DNA of 64,000 bases from Citrobacter sp. Marseille-Q6884 (GTDB taxonomy: Bacteria; Pseudomonadota; Gammaproteobacteria; Enterobacterales; Enterobacteriaceae). Below the pieces are notes generated by a model. It saw only the letters and a list, made by a program, of their open reading frames with translations, was not told the origin of the DNA and searched no databases. The DNA lies in assembly GCF_945906775.1 (NCBI RefSeq), contig NZ_CAMDRE010000001.1, positions 372,001 through 436,000 of the forward strand. The letters run 5' to 3'. The position numbers and the translations under genes were made by a program. This document shows, in pieces, positions 37,062-45,476 of the stretch. How positions within the stretch are numbered: position 1 is the first letter of the stretch; each line of letters opens with the position of its first letter.

Positions 37062-38102
37062 ATGGCCTGGTTTGCCAACCCTGAACGTTATGAGCACATG
37101 CTCTATCGCTACTGCGGTCGCAGCGGTTTACGTTTGCCCGCGCTGTCGCTGGGTTTATGGCACAGTTTTGGACACGTTCAAGCATTAGATTCACAGCGTG
37201 CCCTGCTGCGCAAAGCATTTGATTTGGGGATCACCCATTTTGATTTAGCCAATAACTACGGACCGCCTCCGGGCAGCGCAGAAGAGAATTTTGGCCGATT
37301 ACTGCGCGAGGATTTTGCACAGTATCGTGACGAATTGATCATCTCCACCAAGGCAGGCTATGACATGTGGCCGGGCCCGTATGGTTCTGGCGGATCGCGT
37401 AAGTACCTGATCGCCAGCCTCGACCAGAGCCTGAAACGGATGGGGATTGATTACGTCGATATCTTCTATTCTCACCGCGTCGATGAAAACACGCCAATGG
37501 AAGAAACCGCCGCTGCGCTGGCTCATGCCGTACAAAGCGGCAAAGCGTTGTATGTCGGCATTTCGTCCTATTCACCTGAACGTACCCAACAAATGGCCGA
37601 CCTGCTGCGGGAATGGAAAATCCCCCTGTTGATCCACCAACCCTCTTACAACCTGCTTAACCGCTGGGTAGACAGTAGCGGCCTGCTGGATACGCTGGAA
37701 TCCAACGGCATGGGCTGTATTGCCTTCACGCCACTGGCTCAGGGTTTGCTGACGGGGAAATACCTCAATGGCATCCCGGAAGGTTCTCGCATGCAACGCG
37801 AAGGGAAAAAAGTCCGTGGGCTGACGGAGAATATGTTGTCAGAAGAGAATCTCAACAGCCTGCGTTTGCTTAATGAGATGGCGCAACAGCGTGGACAATC
37901 GATGGCGCAGATGGCGTTAAGCTGGTTACTGAAGGATAACCGGGTAACGTCAGTGTTGATTGGTGCCAGCCGCCCTGAGCAACTGGAAGAAAACGTTCAG
38001 GCATTGCACAACCTGACGTTCAGTGCCGAAGAACTGGCGCAGATCGATAAACACGTCGCCGATGGTCAGCTTAATCTGTGGCAGGCCTCATCAGACAAAT
38101 AA
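37062..38102 (+). CDS. yghZ: L-glyceraldehyde 3-phosphate reductase (aldo-keto reductase)
   Basis: Protein of 346 residues of aldo-keto reductase family 14 (also called gpr). It reduces L-glyceraldehyde 3-phosphate and methylglyoxal with NADPH. The catalytic tetrad is seen as Asp in FDLANNYGPP with Tyr66, Lys in ISTKAGYDMWPGPYGSGG, and His in FYSHRVDENTPMEE. A NADPH-binding segment (VLIGASRPEQLEENV) lies near the end. A GGAG ribosome site precedes the ATG. Length matches E. coli YghZ. Confidence 0.96.
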   Translation: MAWFANPERYEHMLYRYCGRSGLRLPALSLGLWHSFGHVQALDSQRALLRKAFDLGITHFDLANNYGPPPGSAEENFGRLLREDFAQYRDELIISTKAGYDMWPGPYGSGGSRKYLIASLDQSLKRMGIDYVDIFYSHRVDENTPMEETAAALAHAVQSGKALYVGISSYSPERTQQMADLLREWKIPLLIHQPSYNLLNRWVDSSGLLDTLESNGMGCIAFTPLAQGLLTGKYLNGIPEGSRMQREGKKVRGLTENMLSEENLNSLRLLNEMAQQRGQSMAQMALSWLLKDNRVTSVLIGASRPEQLEENVQALHNLTFSAEELAQIDKHVADGQLNLWQASSDK

Positions 38103-38166
38103 ACGTTATTCGGTAACATTGTGCCGGGGAGCGGCGTTGCCGCCCCGGCCAGAGTGAGATGAGACC

Positions 38167-38670
38167 TTAAACGTCTTGCGCCGTAATCTGTGGCCGCTGG
38201 TAATCCGGCCACACCAGGGCGACAAGTGTGGGATACGCTTCCAGACTGAACTCTCTGAAGCATTGGCGTAAATTGAGGACATCCAGATCGGCGTGTGGGA
38301 CTTTCTCGCCGCTCAGACAGCGTTTTTTGATATTGTCGTAATACTTATAGACCGCAGAATTCAGATCGCTACAGCGCCGTTGCGCATCGAATAACCCTGG
38401 TGTTTCATTCAACTCCACCATTGTCATGCGCTTTATCGTCGAGTGGATAAAATCGATATATTCATGATTAACTCGCCAGTACCAAACCGGGGTGATCGAA
38501 TTCATCAGGACTGCAAAATGATCTTCTCCCTCTTCTTTACTAAGCGTTTCAGATTGATTTACGGATGTACGGCTCTGCGCATTTTGGTTTTTATTTGCAC
38601 TGCGCATCAGGAAAAGCACCCCGCCGGTAAGCAATAGCAGGGTAATAACAGAATAAAATATACTGTTCAT
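38167..38670 (-). CDS. Unrecognised small protein with N-terminal membrane helix
   Basis: Protein of 167 residues. Residues 4-22 (IFYSVITLLLLTGGVLFLM) form a single membrane helix or uncleaved signal, followed by a polar linker and a soluble domain of about 120 residues rich in aromatic residues (VWYWRVNHEYIDFIH) with two cysteines in the C-terminal half. GGAG lies 7 bases before the ATG. I recognise no family. It faces away from the coupled pair at 38775-39600, and together they occupy the place of E. coli yqhA/yghA. Confidence 0.75.
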   Translation of the reverse strand: MNSIFYSVITLLLLTGGVLFLMRSANKNQNAQSRTSVNQSETLSKEEGEDHFAVLMNSITPVWYWRVNHEYIDFIHSTIKRMTMVELNETPGLFDAQRRCSDLNSAVYKYYDNIKKRCLSGEKVPHADLDVLNLRQCFREFSLEAYPTLVALVWPDYQRPQITAQDV

Positions 38671-38774
38671 GTACTGGCTCCATTTTTTTTGATTTTAAAA
38701 TTACGCCATGCTATTGTCAACGCGACCTCTCTTATTAAAAACATCCCCTTACTGGCAGCAAAGGATATATCAAC

Positions 38775-39179
38775 ATGCTTCCCGAGCATCTTGTTCCCTC
38801 TCGTTTTCATTTATCCTCATCCCCGAATACAAATAATAACGCAGAAAATAGTGAAAATTTGACTCAGGGAAAGAAAGCGTTAAGCGATTATGAAGCTGAT
38901 ATTTTTATTAGCTCCACATCGACTGGCCAGCCGCGAAACATGTTATTCGATGAATGTGACCGTCATTTAAAAGAACGTCTTTTTTGTGCAGCAAAAATCG
39001 AATCCTTCGCTCGCTTGCTAAATACTCTGCAGGCGGAGGGGGACATTAACGCGCAAGAATTAAGTGAAATTTTGGCCCTGAAAACAGCGATGATAAATGA
39101 ACAAGGCAATAAAATTTGGCTTAATTTAATTACGCGTGAATCGAATGCCCCCATTTTTTATTCTCTGGAACAGAAATAA
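38775..39179 (+). CDS. Unrecognised small protein, first of a coupled pair
   Basis: Protein of 134 residues, mostly polar. The first 40 residues are Ser/Asn rich and probably unstructured. The second half is helical (CDRHLKERLFCAAKIESFARLLNTLQ). No signal peptide or membrane helix is seen. The stop codon is followed after one base by the next ATG, so the two genes are almost surely translated together. AGGA lies 9 bases before the ATG. AT-rich codon use compared with the neighbours suggests an accessory origin. Family unknown. Confidence 0.72.
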   Translation: MLPEHLVPSRFHLSSSPNTNNNAENSENLTQGKKALSDYEADIFISSTSTGQPRNMLFDECDRHLKERLFCAAKIESFARLLNTLQAEGDINAQELSEILALKTAMINEQGNKIWLNLITRESNAPIFYSLEQK

Positions 39180-39180
39180 A

Positions 39181-39600
39181 ATGAAAGATGTTGAGGATAA
39201 TAATGTTTATTTGGCTTTAGATAACCACAAAAGTGATGAATTTGTCTTAAAGCAAAATCTAGCCGTGTTAATCGCGAATAAAAACGCAACGCTGGAGAGC
39301 GTAGCCCAGGAAATGGGCTCAATACCCGCAGCGCTGGTGCGAATGAAATGGCAAAACCGCCGGGAAATCTATGCCCTGCAGGCGAAAGAAGAGATTTACG
39401 GAGCCGCTATAGAAGCCATCATGGCCCGACAACCAGAGTTACGTGACAAAATGATGGCCCGCCTGGAAAGTACGTACCAACATATACTCGCACGCGAAAC
39501 GGCCACATTGCGCCTGACACGCAAGTTGTCTGAAGGGAGCTACGAAGCCACCAGAATCACCGCTGTCGCACTGGACGAGAACAGGCAGAGCAAGGAATAG
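39181..39600 (+). CDS. Unrecognised small protein with helix-turn-helix-like segment, second of a coupled pair
   Basis: Protein of 139 residues, mainly helical and charged. The segment TLESVAQEMGSIPAALVRMKWQ (with ALESVA-like and second recognition-like helices) resembles an AraC/TetR-type helix-turn-helix in spacing, but this is weak evidence. I start at MKDVEDNN, one base after the previous stop. A longer frame would overlap that gene by 44 bases. It may be a partner of the preceding protein. Family unknown. Confidence 0.72.
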   Translation: MKDVEDNNVYLALDNHKSDEFVLKQNLAVLIANKNATLESVAQEMGSIPAALVRMKWQNRREIYALQAKEEIYGAAIEAIMARQPELRDKMMARLESTYQHILARETATLRLTRKLSEGSYEATRITAVALDENRQSKE

Positions 39601-39627
39601 CGAAGGGAAAAACAGCAGAAGTGAGAA

Positions 39628-39657
39628 GCCGGGTAAGGTGACAAGCACCACCCGGCA
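39628..39657. repeat. REP-like palindrome before exbD
   Basis: GCCGGGTAAGGTG and CACCACCCGGC flank a short loop. It lies between the unrecognised pair and exbD, convergent genes, where it may end either transcript. Confidence 0.7.
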
Positions 39658-39664
39658 ACGGCAA

Positions 39665-40090
39665 TTATTTCGCTTTTACGACTTCTTCACCCACCAGTCC
39701 AATTTTCAGGAATCCAGCCTGGTGCAGCGAATCCATGACTTTCATCATCGTTTCATAGTCAACGGTCTTATCGGCACGGAAGAAGATAGTGGTATCTTTC
39801 TTCCCTTCCGTCAGCGCGTTTAATTCGCTGATCATGGTTTCATCTGTCACCTGATTGTTGCCAATAAACATAGAGTTATCAGCTTTAACTGACAGATAAA
39901 CCGGTTTTTCCGGACGCGGTTGCGGTGTGCTGGTGGAGGCAGGGAGATTCACCTTCACATCCACGGTTGCCAACGGCGCAGCCACCATAAAGATAATCAA
40001 TAAAACCAGCATGACGTCGATAAACGGCGTCACGTTGATTTCGTGCATTTCACCGTTATCGTCCAGGTTTTCATTAAAACTCATTGCCAT
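39665..40090 (-). CDS. exbD: TonB-system energiser ExbD
   Basis: Protein of 141 residues with a short cytoplasmic N terminus, one membrane helix carrying the essential proton-path aspartate (NVTPFIDVMLVLLIIFMV), and a periplasmic domain ending VGEEVVKAK. With ExbB it converts the proton gradient into TonB movement for iron-siderophore and vitamin B12 uptake. It starts 6 bases after the exbB stop, as a two-gene operon. Confidence 0.97.
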   Translation of the reverse strand: MAMSFNENLDDNGEMHEINVTPFIDVMLVLLIIFMVAAPLATVDVKVNLPASTSTPQPRPEKPVYLSVKADNSMFIGNNQVTDETMISELNALTEGKKDTTIFFRADKTVDYETMMKVMDSLHQAGFLKIGLVGEEVVKAK

Positions 40091-40096
40091 GGAACA

Positions 40097-40831
40097 TTAT
40101 CCTACACGTAATTTCTGCGCAGCGCGTACCGGATGCGCAGCAGCACTTGCGCTCAGGTCCAGATCACGGCTTTGCAGCAACAGCACCTGCGCCGCGACAT
40201 CGCCCAGCATCGCTTTATAGCTACCAATCTGACGTGCGAAAATGTTGTAAATGACAACTGCAGGAATTGCCGCAACCAGACCAATCGCAGTCGCTAACAG
40301 CGCTTCTGCAATACCCGGTGCCACAACGGCCAGGTTAGTCGTTTGCGTTTGAGCAATACCGATGAAGCTATTCATGATGCCCCATACCGTACCGAACAGC
40401 CCAACAAAAGGAGAGATTGCCCCAATTGTCGCCAGGTAGCCATTACCACGCCCCATCTGACGCCCCACGGCGGCAACACGACGCTCCAGACGGAATCCGG
40501 TACGCTCTTTAATCCCTTCGTTATCATCACTGCCTTCAGACAGTTCCAGTTCGTTCTGCGCTTCGTTAATCAACAACGCGCCCAGGCTTTTGCCATCGAA
40601 TCCAGCGGCAATCTCACTTGCCATTTCTAAAGAGCGGGCATCAGCCAGCATTTGCTGTTCACGCTTAAGGCGGCGCTTCTGGGTAAAGAACTCAAGGCTC
40701 TTACTAAAGAAGATCGCCCAGGTGACCACTGACGCCAAAATCAGCCCAATCATCACGCACTTAACCACGATATCGGCGTGCTGATACATACCCCAGACGG
40801 AAAGATCCGTCTGCATCAAATTATTACCCAC
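40097..40831 (-). CDS. exbB: TonB-system energiser ExbB
   Basis: Protein of 244 residues with three membrane helices and a long cytoplasmic loop, of the MotA/TolQ/ExbB proton-channel family. The conserved GLFGTVWGIMNSF and EALLATAIGLVAAIPAVV segments line the pore. It forms a pentamer around ExbD. The promoter region upstream has a candidate Fur box. The gene is divergent from metC, as in E. coli. Confidence 0.97.
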   Translation of the reverse strand: MGNNLMQTDLSVWGMYQHADIVVKCVMIGLILASVVTWAIFFSKSLEFFTQKRRLKREQQMLADARSLEMASEIAAGFDGKSLGALLINEAQNELELSEGSDDNEGIKERTGFRLERRVAAVGRQMGRGNGYLATIGAISPFVGLFGTVWGIMNSFIGIAQTQTTNLAVVAPGIAEALLATAIGLVAAIPAVVIYNIFARQIGSYKAMLGDVAAQVLLLQSRDLDLSASAAAHPVRAAQKLRVG

Positions 40832-40894
40832 TCTGTATCTCCAGGACGCAAATCACAAAATCTGAGCGTAATCATATCAAAACGACGTCGAATT

Positions 40895-40912
40895 GATAGT
40901 CGTTCTCATTAC
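40895..40912 (-). promoter_or_regulatory. Candidate Fur box upstream of exbB
   Basis: The sequence GATAGTCGTTCTCATTAC matches the GATAATGATAATCATTATC consensus at most positions, in the minus orientation about 65 bases before the exbB ATG. Fur control of exbBD is known in E. coli. Motif match and position only. Confidence 0.6.
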
Positions 40913-41047
40913 TATTTACATAGTGCCGCACCTTTGGTTTCTTTTCCTTGCGCTTACGCAGTAAAAAAGTCACCAGAATCATTTTGAGATTATTTTCTTC
41001 TTTATGGCGATTCTGCAGGATGCATCCTCCTGGATTCATGGTAGTTT

Positions 41048-41063
41048 AGACATCCAGACGTAT
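41048..41063 (+). promoter_or_regulatory. Tandem met boxes (MetJ operator) before metC
   Basis: AGACATCC followed directly by AGACGTAT: two adjacent 8-base units close to the AGACGTCT consensus. They lie 18 bases before the metC ATG. MetJ with S-adenosylmethionine represses metC. Confidence 0.8.
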
Positions 41064-41081
41064 AAAAACAGGTAATACAAC

Positions 41082-42269
41082 ATGGCAGACAAGCATCTTG
41101 AGACCAAACTCGTTCACGCAGGACGCAGTAAAAAGTACACGCTGGGCTCCGTTAACAGTGTGATCCAACGCGCTTCTTCACTGGTATTTGAATCCGTGGA
41201 GGCCAAAAAGCAGGCCACGCATAACCGCGCGAACGGCGCGCTCTTCTATGGTCGTCGCGGAACGCTTACCCATTTCTCACTCCAGGAAGCCATGTGCGAA
41301 CTGGAAGGCGGTGCGGGTTGTGCCCTTTTTCCCTGTGGCGCGGCCGCCGTTGCCAACACGATTCTGGCTTTTGTTGAACACGGCGATCATGTCTTGATGA
41401 CGAACACCGCCTATGAACCCAGTCAGGATTTCTGCACAAAAATTCTTGGCAAGCTTGGCGTGAGCACGGGCTGGTTCGATCCCTTGGTTGGCGCCGATAT
41501 AGTGAAATATATCCAACCGAACACTAAAGTGGTTTTTCTGGAATCACCTGGCTCCATCACCATGGAAGTACATGATGTGCCTGCAATTGTGTCTGCCGTA
41601 AGAAGCGTGGCGCCTGATGCCATCATCATGATTGATAACACCTGGGCTGCCGGCGTACTGTTCAAAGCATTGGATTTTGATATCGACATTTCTATCCAGG
41701 CGGGCACCAAATACCTGATTGGTCATTCCGATGGCATGGTAGGTACGGCGGTCGCCAATGCGCGTTGCTGGGATCAATTGCGTGAGAACGCTTATCTGAT
41801 GGGGCAAATGCTGGACGCAGATACCGCTTACATGACCAGTCGCGGCTTACGCACGTTGAGTGTTCGCTTGCGTCAGCATCATGAAAGTAGCCTGCAAGTG
41901 GCTGAGTGGCTGGCAAACCATCCACAGGTCGCCCGCGTGAATCACCCTGCGCTCCCCGGCAGTAAAGGCCACGAATTCTGGAAACGCGATTTTACCGGCA
42001 GCAGCGGCCTGTTCTCGTTTGTACTGAATAAGAAGCTGAACCATGAGGAACTGGCGGCTTATCTGGATCACTTTAGCCTGTTCAGCATGGCCTATTCCTG
42101 GGGCGGTTTTGAATCACTGATTCTGGCAAACCAACCTGAACACATCGCAGCCATCCGCCCGGAAGGTGAGGTGGATTTCAGCGGAACGCTCATTCGTCTG
42201 CACATTGGTTTAGAGAATGTTGACGATCTGATTGCGGATTTAGCCGCAGGATTCTCGCGAATCGAGTAA
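41082..42269 (+). CDS. metC: Cystathionine beta-lyase
   Basis: Protein of 395 residues of the PLP-dependent Cys/Met metabolism family. It splits cystathionine into homocysteine, pyruvate and ammonia. The cofactor lysine is in QAGTKYLIGHSD near residue 210, and the tyrosine and arginine contacts in NRANGALFYGRRGTLTHFSLQ. Length and motifs agree with MetC rather than MetB. Tandem met boxes upstream support MetJ control. It is followed by yghB. Confidence 0.97.
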   Translation: MADKHLETKLVHAGRSKKYTLGSVNSVIQRASSLVFESVEAKKQATHNRANGALFYGRRGTLTHFSLQEAMCELEGGAGCALFPCGAAAVANTILAFVEHGDHVLMTNTAYEPSQDFCTKILGKLGVSTGWFDPLVGADIVKYIQPNTKVVFLESPGSITMEVHDVPAIVSAVRSVAPDAIIMIDNTWAAGVLFKALDFDIDISIQAGTKYLIGHSDGMVGTAVANARCWDQLRENAYLMGQMLDADTAYMTSRGLRTLSVRLRQHHESSLQVAEWLANHPQVARVNHPALPGSKGHEFWKRDFTGSSGLFSFVLNKKLNHEELAAYLDHFSLFSMAYSWGGFESLILANQPEHIAAIRPEGEVDFSGTLIRLHIGLENVDDLIADLAAGFSRIE

Positions 42270-42400
42270 TATTGCTGCAGGTGGACATATATGCAGACAC
42301 TTCTGGTGGAAAAGTCTGCAATTGTTGCGTCCGGGATCAAGGCATCCCGGACAATTCAGGAGTACAATCGCCACATAAACGCTGTTCCACAGGAAAGTCC

Positions 42401-43060
42401 ATGGTAGTCATTCAAGATATAATCTCCGCGCTCTGGCAGCATGATTTTGCCGCGCTGGCGGATCCGCATGTTGTAAGCGTTGTGTACTTTGTGATGTTTG
42501 CCACACTGTTTTTAGAAAATGGCCTGCTGCCCGCCTCCTTTTTACCCGGAGACAGCCTGCTATTACTGGCAGGAGCACTGATCGCGCAGGACGTAATGAG
42601 CTTTTTACCTACCATCGCTATTCTGACGGCCGCAGCCAGCCTGGGCTGTTGGTTGAGCTACATTCAGGGACGCTGGCTGGGCAACACACGTACGGTGAAG
42701 GGCTGGCTGGCGCAATTACCCGAGAAATACCATCAGCGTGCGACCTGTATGTTTGACCAACATGGTCTGGTGGCGCTACTCGCCGGGCGTTTCCTGGCAT
42801 TTGTACGCACCCTGCTGCCGACCATGGCGGGGATCTCAGGTCTGCCTAACCGTCGCTTCCAGTTTTTTAACTGGCTGAGCGGACTGCTGTGGGTCACGGT
42901 GGTCACCAGCTTTGGCTACGCGCTTAGCATGATCCCATTCGTTAAACGTCATGAAGATCAGGTCATGACTTTTTTGATGATCCTGCCACTTGCCCTGTTA
43001 ACCGCAGGCCTGCTGGGAACCTTATTCGTGGTGATTAAAAAAAAATGCTGTAGTGCCTGA
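42401..43060 (+). CDS. yghB: DedA-family membrane protein YghB
   Basis: Protein of 219 residues with several membrane helices. The FLENGLLPASFLPGD and GRFLAFVRTLLPTMAGISG segments are DedA signatures, the latter with conserved arginines. YghB and YqjA are partly redundant and support cell division, Tat transport and proton-dependent drug resistance; DedA proteins are linked to polyprenyl-phosphate or lipid flipping. I use the ATG after an AGGAAAGTCC ribosome site. The longer frame has no conserved upstream sequence. Confidence 0.95.
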   Translation: MVVIQDIISALWQHDFAALADPHVVSVVYFVMFATLFLENGLLPASFLPGDSLLLLAGALIAQDVMSFLPTIAILTAAASLGCWLSYIQGRWLGNTRTVKGWLAQLPEKYHQRATCMFDQHGLVALLAGRFLAFVRTLLPTMAGISGLPNRRFQFFNWLSGLLWVTVVTSFGYALSMIPFVKRHEDQVMTFLMILPLALLTAGLLGTLFVVIKKKCCSA

Positions 43061-43072
43061 GCCACAGCGTTT

Positions 43073-43110
43073 ACAGGCCGGATAAAGCGCCACAGCGTCG
43101 CCATCCGGCC
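43073..43110. repeat. REP element between yghB and yqhC
   Basis: ACAGGCCGGATAAAGCGCC and GTCGCCATCCGGCC form the typical imperfect REP hairpin. It lies between convergent stop codons. Confidence 0.85.
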
Positions 43111-43115
43111 CGCAT

Positions 43116-44033
43116 TTAACTCCCCTGCATCGTCCGAATTCTTGCCGCATCCTCCCCTGGCGTCACGCCAAAGTAACGCTTGAACTCACGACTGAATTGC
43201 GAAGCGCTCTCGTAGCCGACCCGCATTGCCGCCGCACTGGCCTTCATGCCGTCGTGAATCATCATCATCCGCGCCTTATGCAGGCGATAGCTCTTCAGAT
43301 ACTGCAGCGGCGAGGTACTGGTCACCGATTTGAAATTATGATGAAACGCCGACACGCTCATATTGGCTTCCGCCGCCAGTTGCTCGACGCTGAGGTTCTC
43401 GGTGTACTTGTTTTCAATTCGCTTTAACACGCGGCTGATCAAACTGAAATGCGTCTGGCGACTGACCAATGCCAGCAATGCGCCGCCGCGCGGGCCGGTC
43501 AGGACGTGATAAAGGATCTCGCGGATAATCTGTTTACCCAGAATACGCGCATCCAGCGGCCGCTCCATCACATCCAGTAAACGTTCCGCAGCACAAAGAA
43601 TTTCGTCCGAAAGCGTGGCAGAGTTGATCCCGCTCGCCGCCATTGAAGGTTGAAACAACTCATCCTCACCAATGTCCATCAGTAGCTCCTGCAGTTGCAG
43701 GATATCGACATTCAATCGGATCCCGGCCAGGGGAATCTCCGGTGTCGCATAGGTTTCACATTCAAAGGGTAAAGGTACGGTCAGTAGCAGATATTCATTG
43801 GCGTCATAACGAAATATGCGTTCATTGATGTAACCAATTTTATGCCCCGAGAAGAGAAATATGATGCCGGGCTGATACATCACCGGCGTACGTAAACCCG
43901 GCTCAACGCCATACAGCAAGCGAACATCAGGCAGTAACTCACTGAGTTTATTTTCATTATTTTTCAGCTTCTTAACTTTATCCGTCAGCAGGAGACAGAT
44001 CTCATCACGGTTCATAGAGCACCATTTCATCAT
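43116..44033 (-). CDS. yqhC: AraC-family activator YqhC
   Basis: Protein of up to 305 residues. The N-terminal cupin-like sensor domain (TPVMYQPGIIFLFSGHKIGYINERIFRYD) precedes two C-terminal helix-turn-helix motifs (SVEQLAAEANMSVSAFHHNFK and MRVGYESASQFSREFKRYFG). YqhC activates yqhD and dkgA in response to aldehydes such as glyoxal. It is divergent from yqhD with 175 bases between, which should contain its operator. The start is uncertain: an ATG six codons downstream is also possible. Confidence 0.93.
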   Translation of the reverse strand: MMKWCSMNRDEICLLLTDKVKKLKNNENKLSELLPDVRLLYGVEPGLRTPVMYQPGIIFLFSGHKIGYINERIFRYDANEYLLLTVPLPFECETYATPEIPLAGIRLNVDILQLQELLMDIGEDELFQPSMAASGINSATLSDEILCAAERLLDVMERPLDARILGKQIIREILYHVLTGPRGGALLALVSRQTHFSLISRVLKRIENKYTENLSVEQLAAEANMSVSAFHHNFKSVTSTSPLQYLKSYRLHKARMMMIHDGMKASAAAMRVGYESASQFSREFKRYFGVTPGEDAARIRTMQGS

Positions 44034-44208
44034 CGGTTTTCGACACTGATATAGTGCGCACTTTTATCCGTTTTCTCCAGTGGTCTGTAGAAATGGGCAA
44101 GACATTGGCAGAAATGAGCATTGAGAGGAGCGCCGCTGACGACCACAATATTCTCCATCAGGCAGACACTCGACTGCCCTCTTTCTTACCCACATAAGGG
44201 AACGAGCA

Positions 44209-45372
44209 ATGAACAACTTTAATCTACATACTCCTACTCGCATTTTGTTCGGTAAAGGCGCCATTGCAGAACTGCGCGGTCAAATCCCTCAGGATGCTCG
44301 CGTGTTAGTCACCTATGGTGGCGGCAGTGTGAAAAAAACCGGTGTTCTGGCGCAGGTACAAGACGCCCTGAAAGGGCTGGACGTCCTGGAGTTTGGCGGC
44401 ATTGAACCCAACCCGTCTTATGAAACGCTGATGAATGCAGTAAAAATAGTACGTGAAGAGAAAGTGACGTTCCTGCTGGCAGTCGGCGGCGGCTCTGTAC
44501 TGGATGGCACCAAATTCATCGCGGCAGCAGCGCATTACGCTGACGGCGTCGATCCGTGGCGCATTCTGGAAACCCACGGTAATGATGTCAAAAGCGCCGT
44601 ACCTATGGGCTCCGTGCTGACGCTGCCGGCAACCGGTTCAGAATCTAACTCCGGCGCGGTGATCTCCCGCAAAACCACGGGCGACAAACTGGCCTTTATG
44701 ACCCCGTTCGTACAGCCGGTATTTGCCGTGCTGGATCCGGTTTATACCTATACGCTACCGCCACGCCAGGTCGCTAACGGTGTTGTCGATGCATTCGTCC
44801 ACACCGTTGAACAGTATGTCACTTACCCGGTTGACGCGAAAATTCAGGATCGCTTTGCCGAAGGCATTCTGCTGACACTGATTGAAGAAGGTCCGAAAGC
44901 CCTGCAGGAACCGGAAAACTATAATGTTCGTGCCAACGTCATGTGGGCGGCAACGCAGGCACTGAATGGTTTGATCGGCGCGGGCGTACCGCAGGACTGG
45001 GCAACCCATATGCTGGGTCACGAGCTGACCGCGATGCACGGTCTTGATCACGCGCAAACACTGGCTATCGTCCTGCCGGCTCTGTGGAATGAAAAACGCG
45101 ACACCAAACGTGCCAAATTACTGCAATACGCAGAGCGTATCTGGAACATTACCGAAGGTGATGATGACCAGCGTATCGACGCCGCTATTGCCGCGACACG
45201 TCATTTCTTCGAGCAAATGGGCGTACCAACCCGTCTGTCAGATTACGGTCTGGACGGTAGCTCTATTCCTGCGTTGCTGGAAAAACTGGACGCACACGGT
45301 TGTACGAAACTGGGCGAACATCAGGACATTACGCTGGATGTCAGCCGCCGTATTTACGAAGCAGCGCGCTAA
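44209..45372 (+). CDS. yqhD: NADPH-dependent aldehyde/alcohol reductase YqhD
   Basis: Protein of 387 residues of the iron-type alcohol dehydrogenase family. It reduces short aldehydes (glyoxal, methylglyoxal, malondialdehyde, furfural) with NADPH. The nucleotide motif GGGSVLDGTKFIA is near residue 94. Metal ligands are Asp and His in VVDAFVHTVEQYV and two histidines in ATHMLGHELTAMHGLDHAQ. It forms an aldehyde-defence unit with dkgA downstream, under YqhC control. Confidence 0.96.
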   Translation: MNNFNLHTPTRILFGKGAIAELRGQIPQDARVLVTYGGGSVKKTGVLAQVQDALKGLDVLEFGGIEPNPSYETLMNAVKIVREEKVTFLLAVGGGSVLDGTKFIAAAAHYADGVDPWRILETHGNDVKSAVPMGSVLTLPATGSESNSGAVISRKTTGDKLAFMTPFVQPVFAVLDPVYTYTLPPRQVANGVVDAFVHTVEQYVTYPVDAKIQDRFAEGILLTLIEEGPKALQEPENYNVRANVMWAATQALNGLIGAGVPQDWATHMLGHELTAMHGLDHAQTLAIVLPALWNEKRDTKRAKLLQYAERIWNITEGDDDQRIDAAIAATRHFFEQMGVPTRLSDYGLDGSSIPALLEKLDAHGCTKLGEHQDITLDVSRRIYEAAR

Positions 45373-45432
45373 GCTTTTTTCGCCTCTGACTTTCGTTTTT
45401 GGGCATTTAGTCCAGACTTAAGTCACACAAAC

Positions 45433-45456
45433 CTCACCGGAGCATGCTCCGGTGAG
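45433..45456. repeat. Perfect 24-base palindrome before dkgA
   Basis: The left arm CTCACCGGAGCA is followed immediately by its exact reverse complement, with no spacer. It ends 20 bases before the dkgA start and 10 bases before the GGAGG ribosome site. It could be a hairpin in the yqhD-dkgA transcript or an operator. No factor can be named from the sequence. Confidence 0.8.
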
Positions 45457-45476
45457 TTCATATAAAGGAGGAACGC

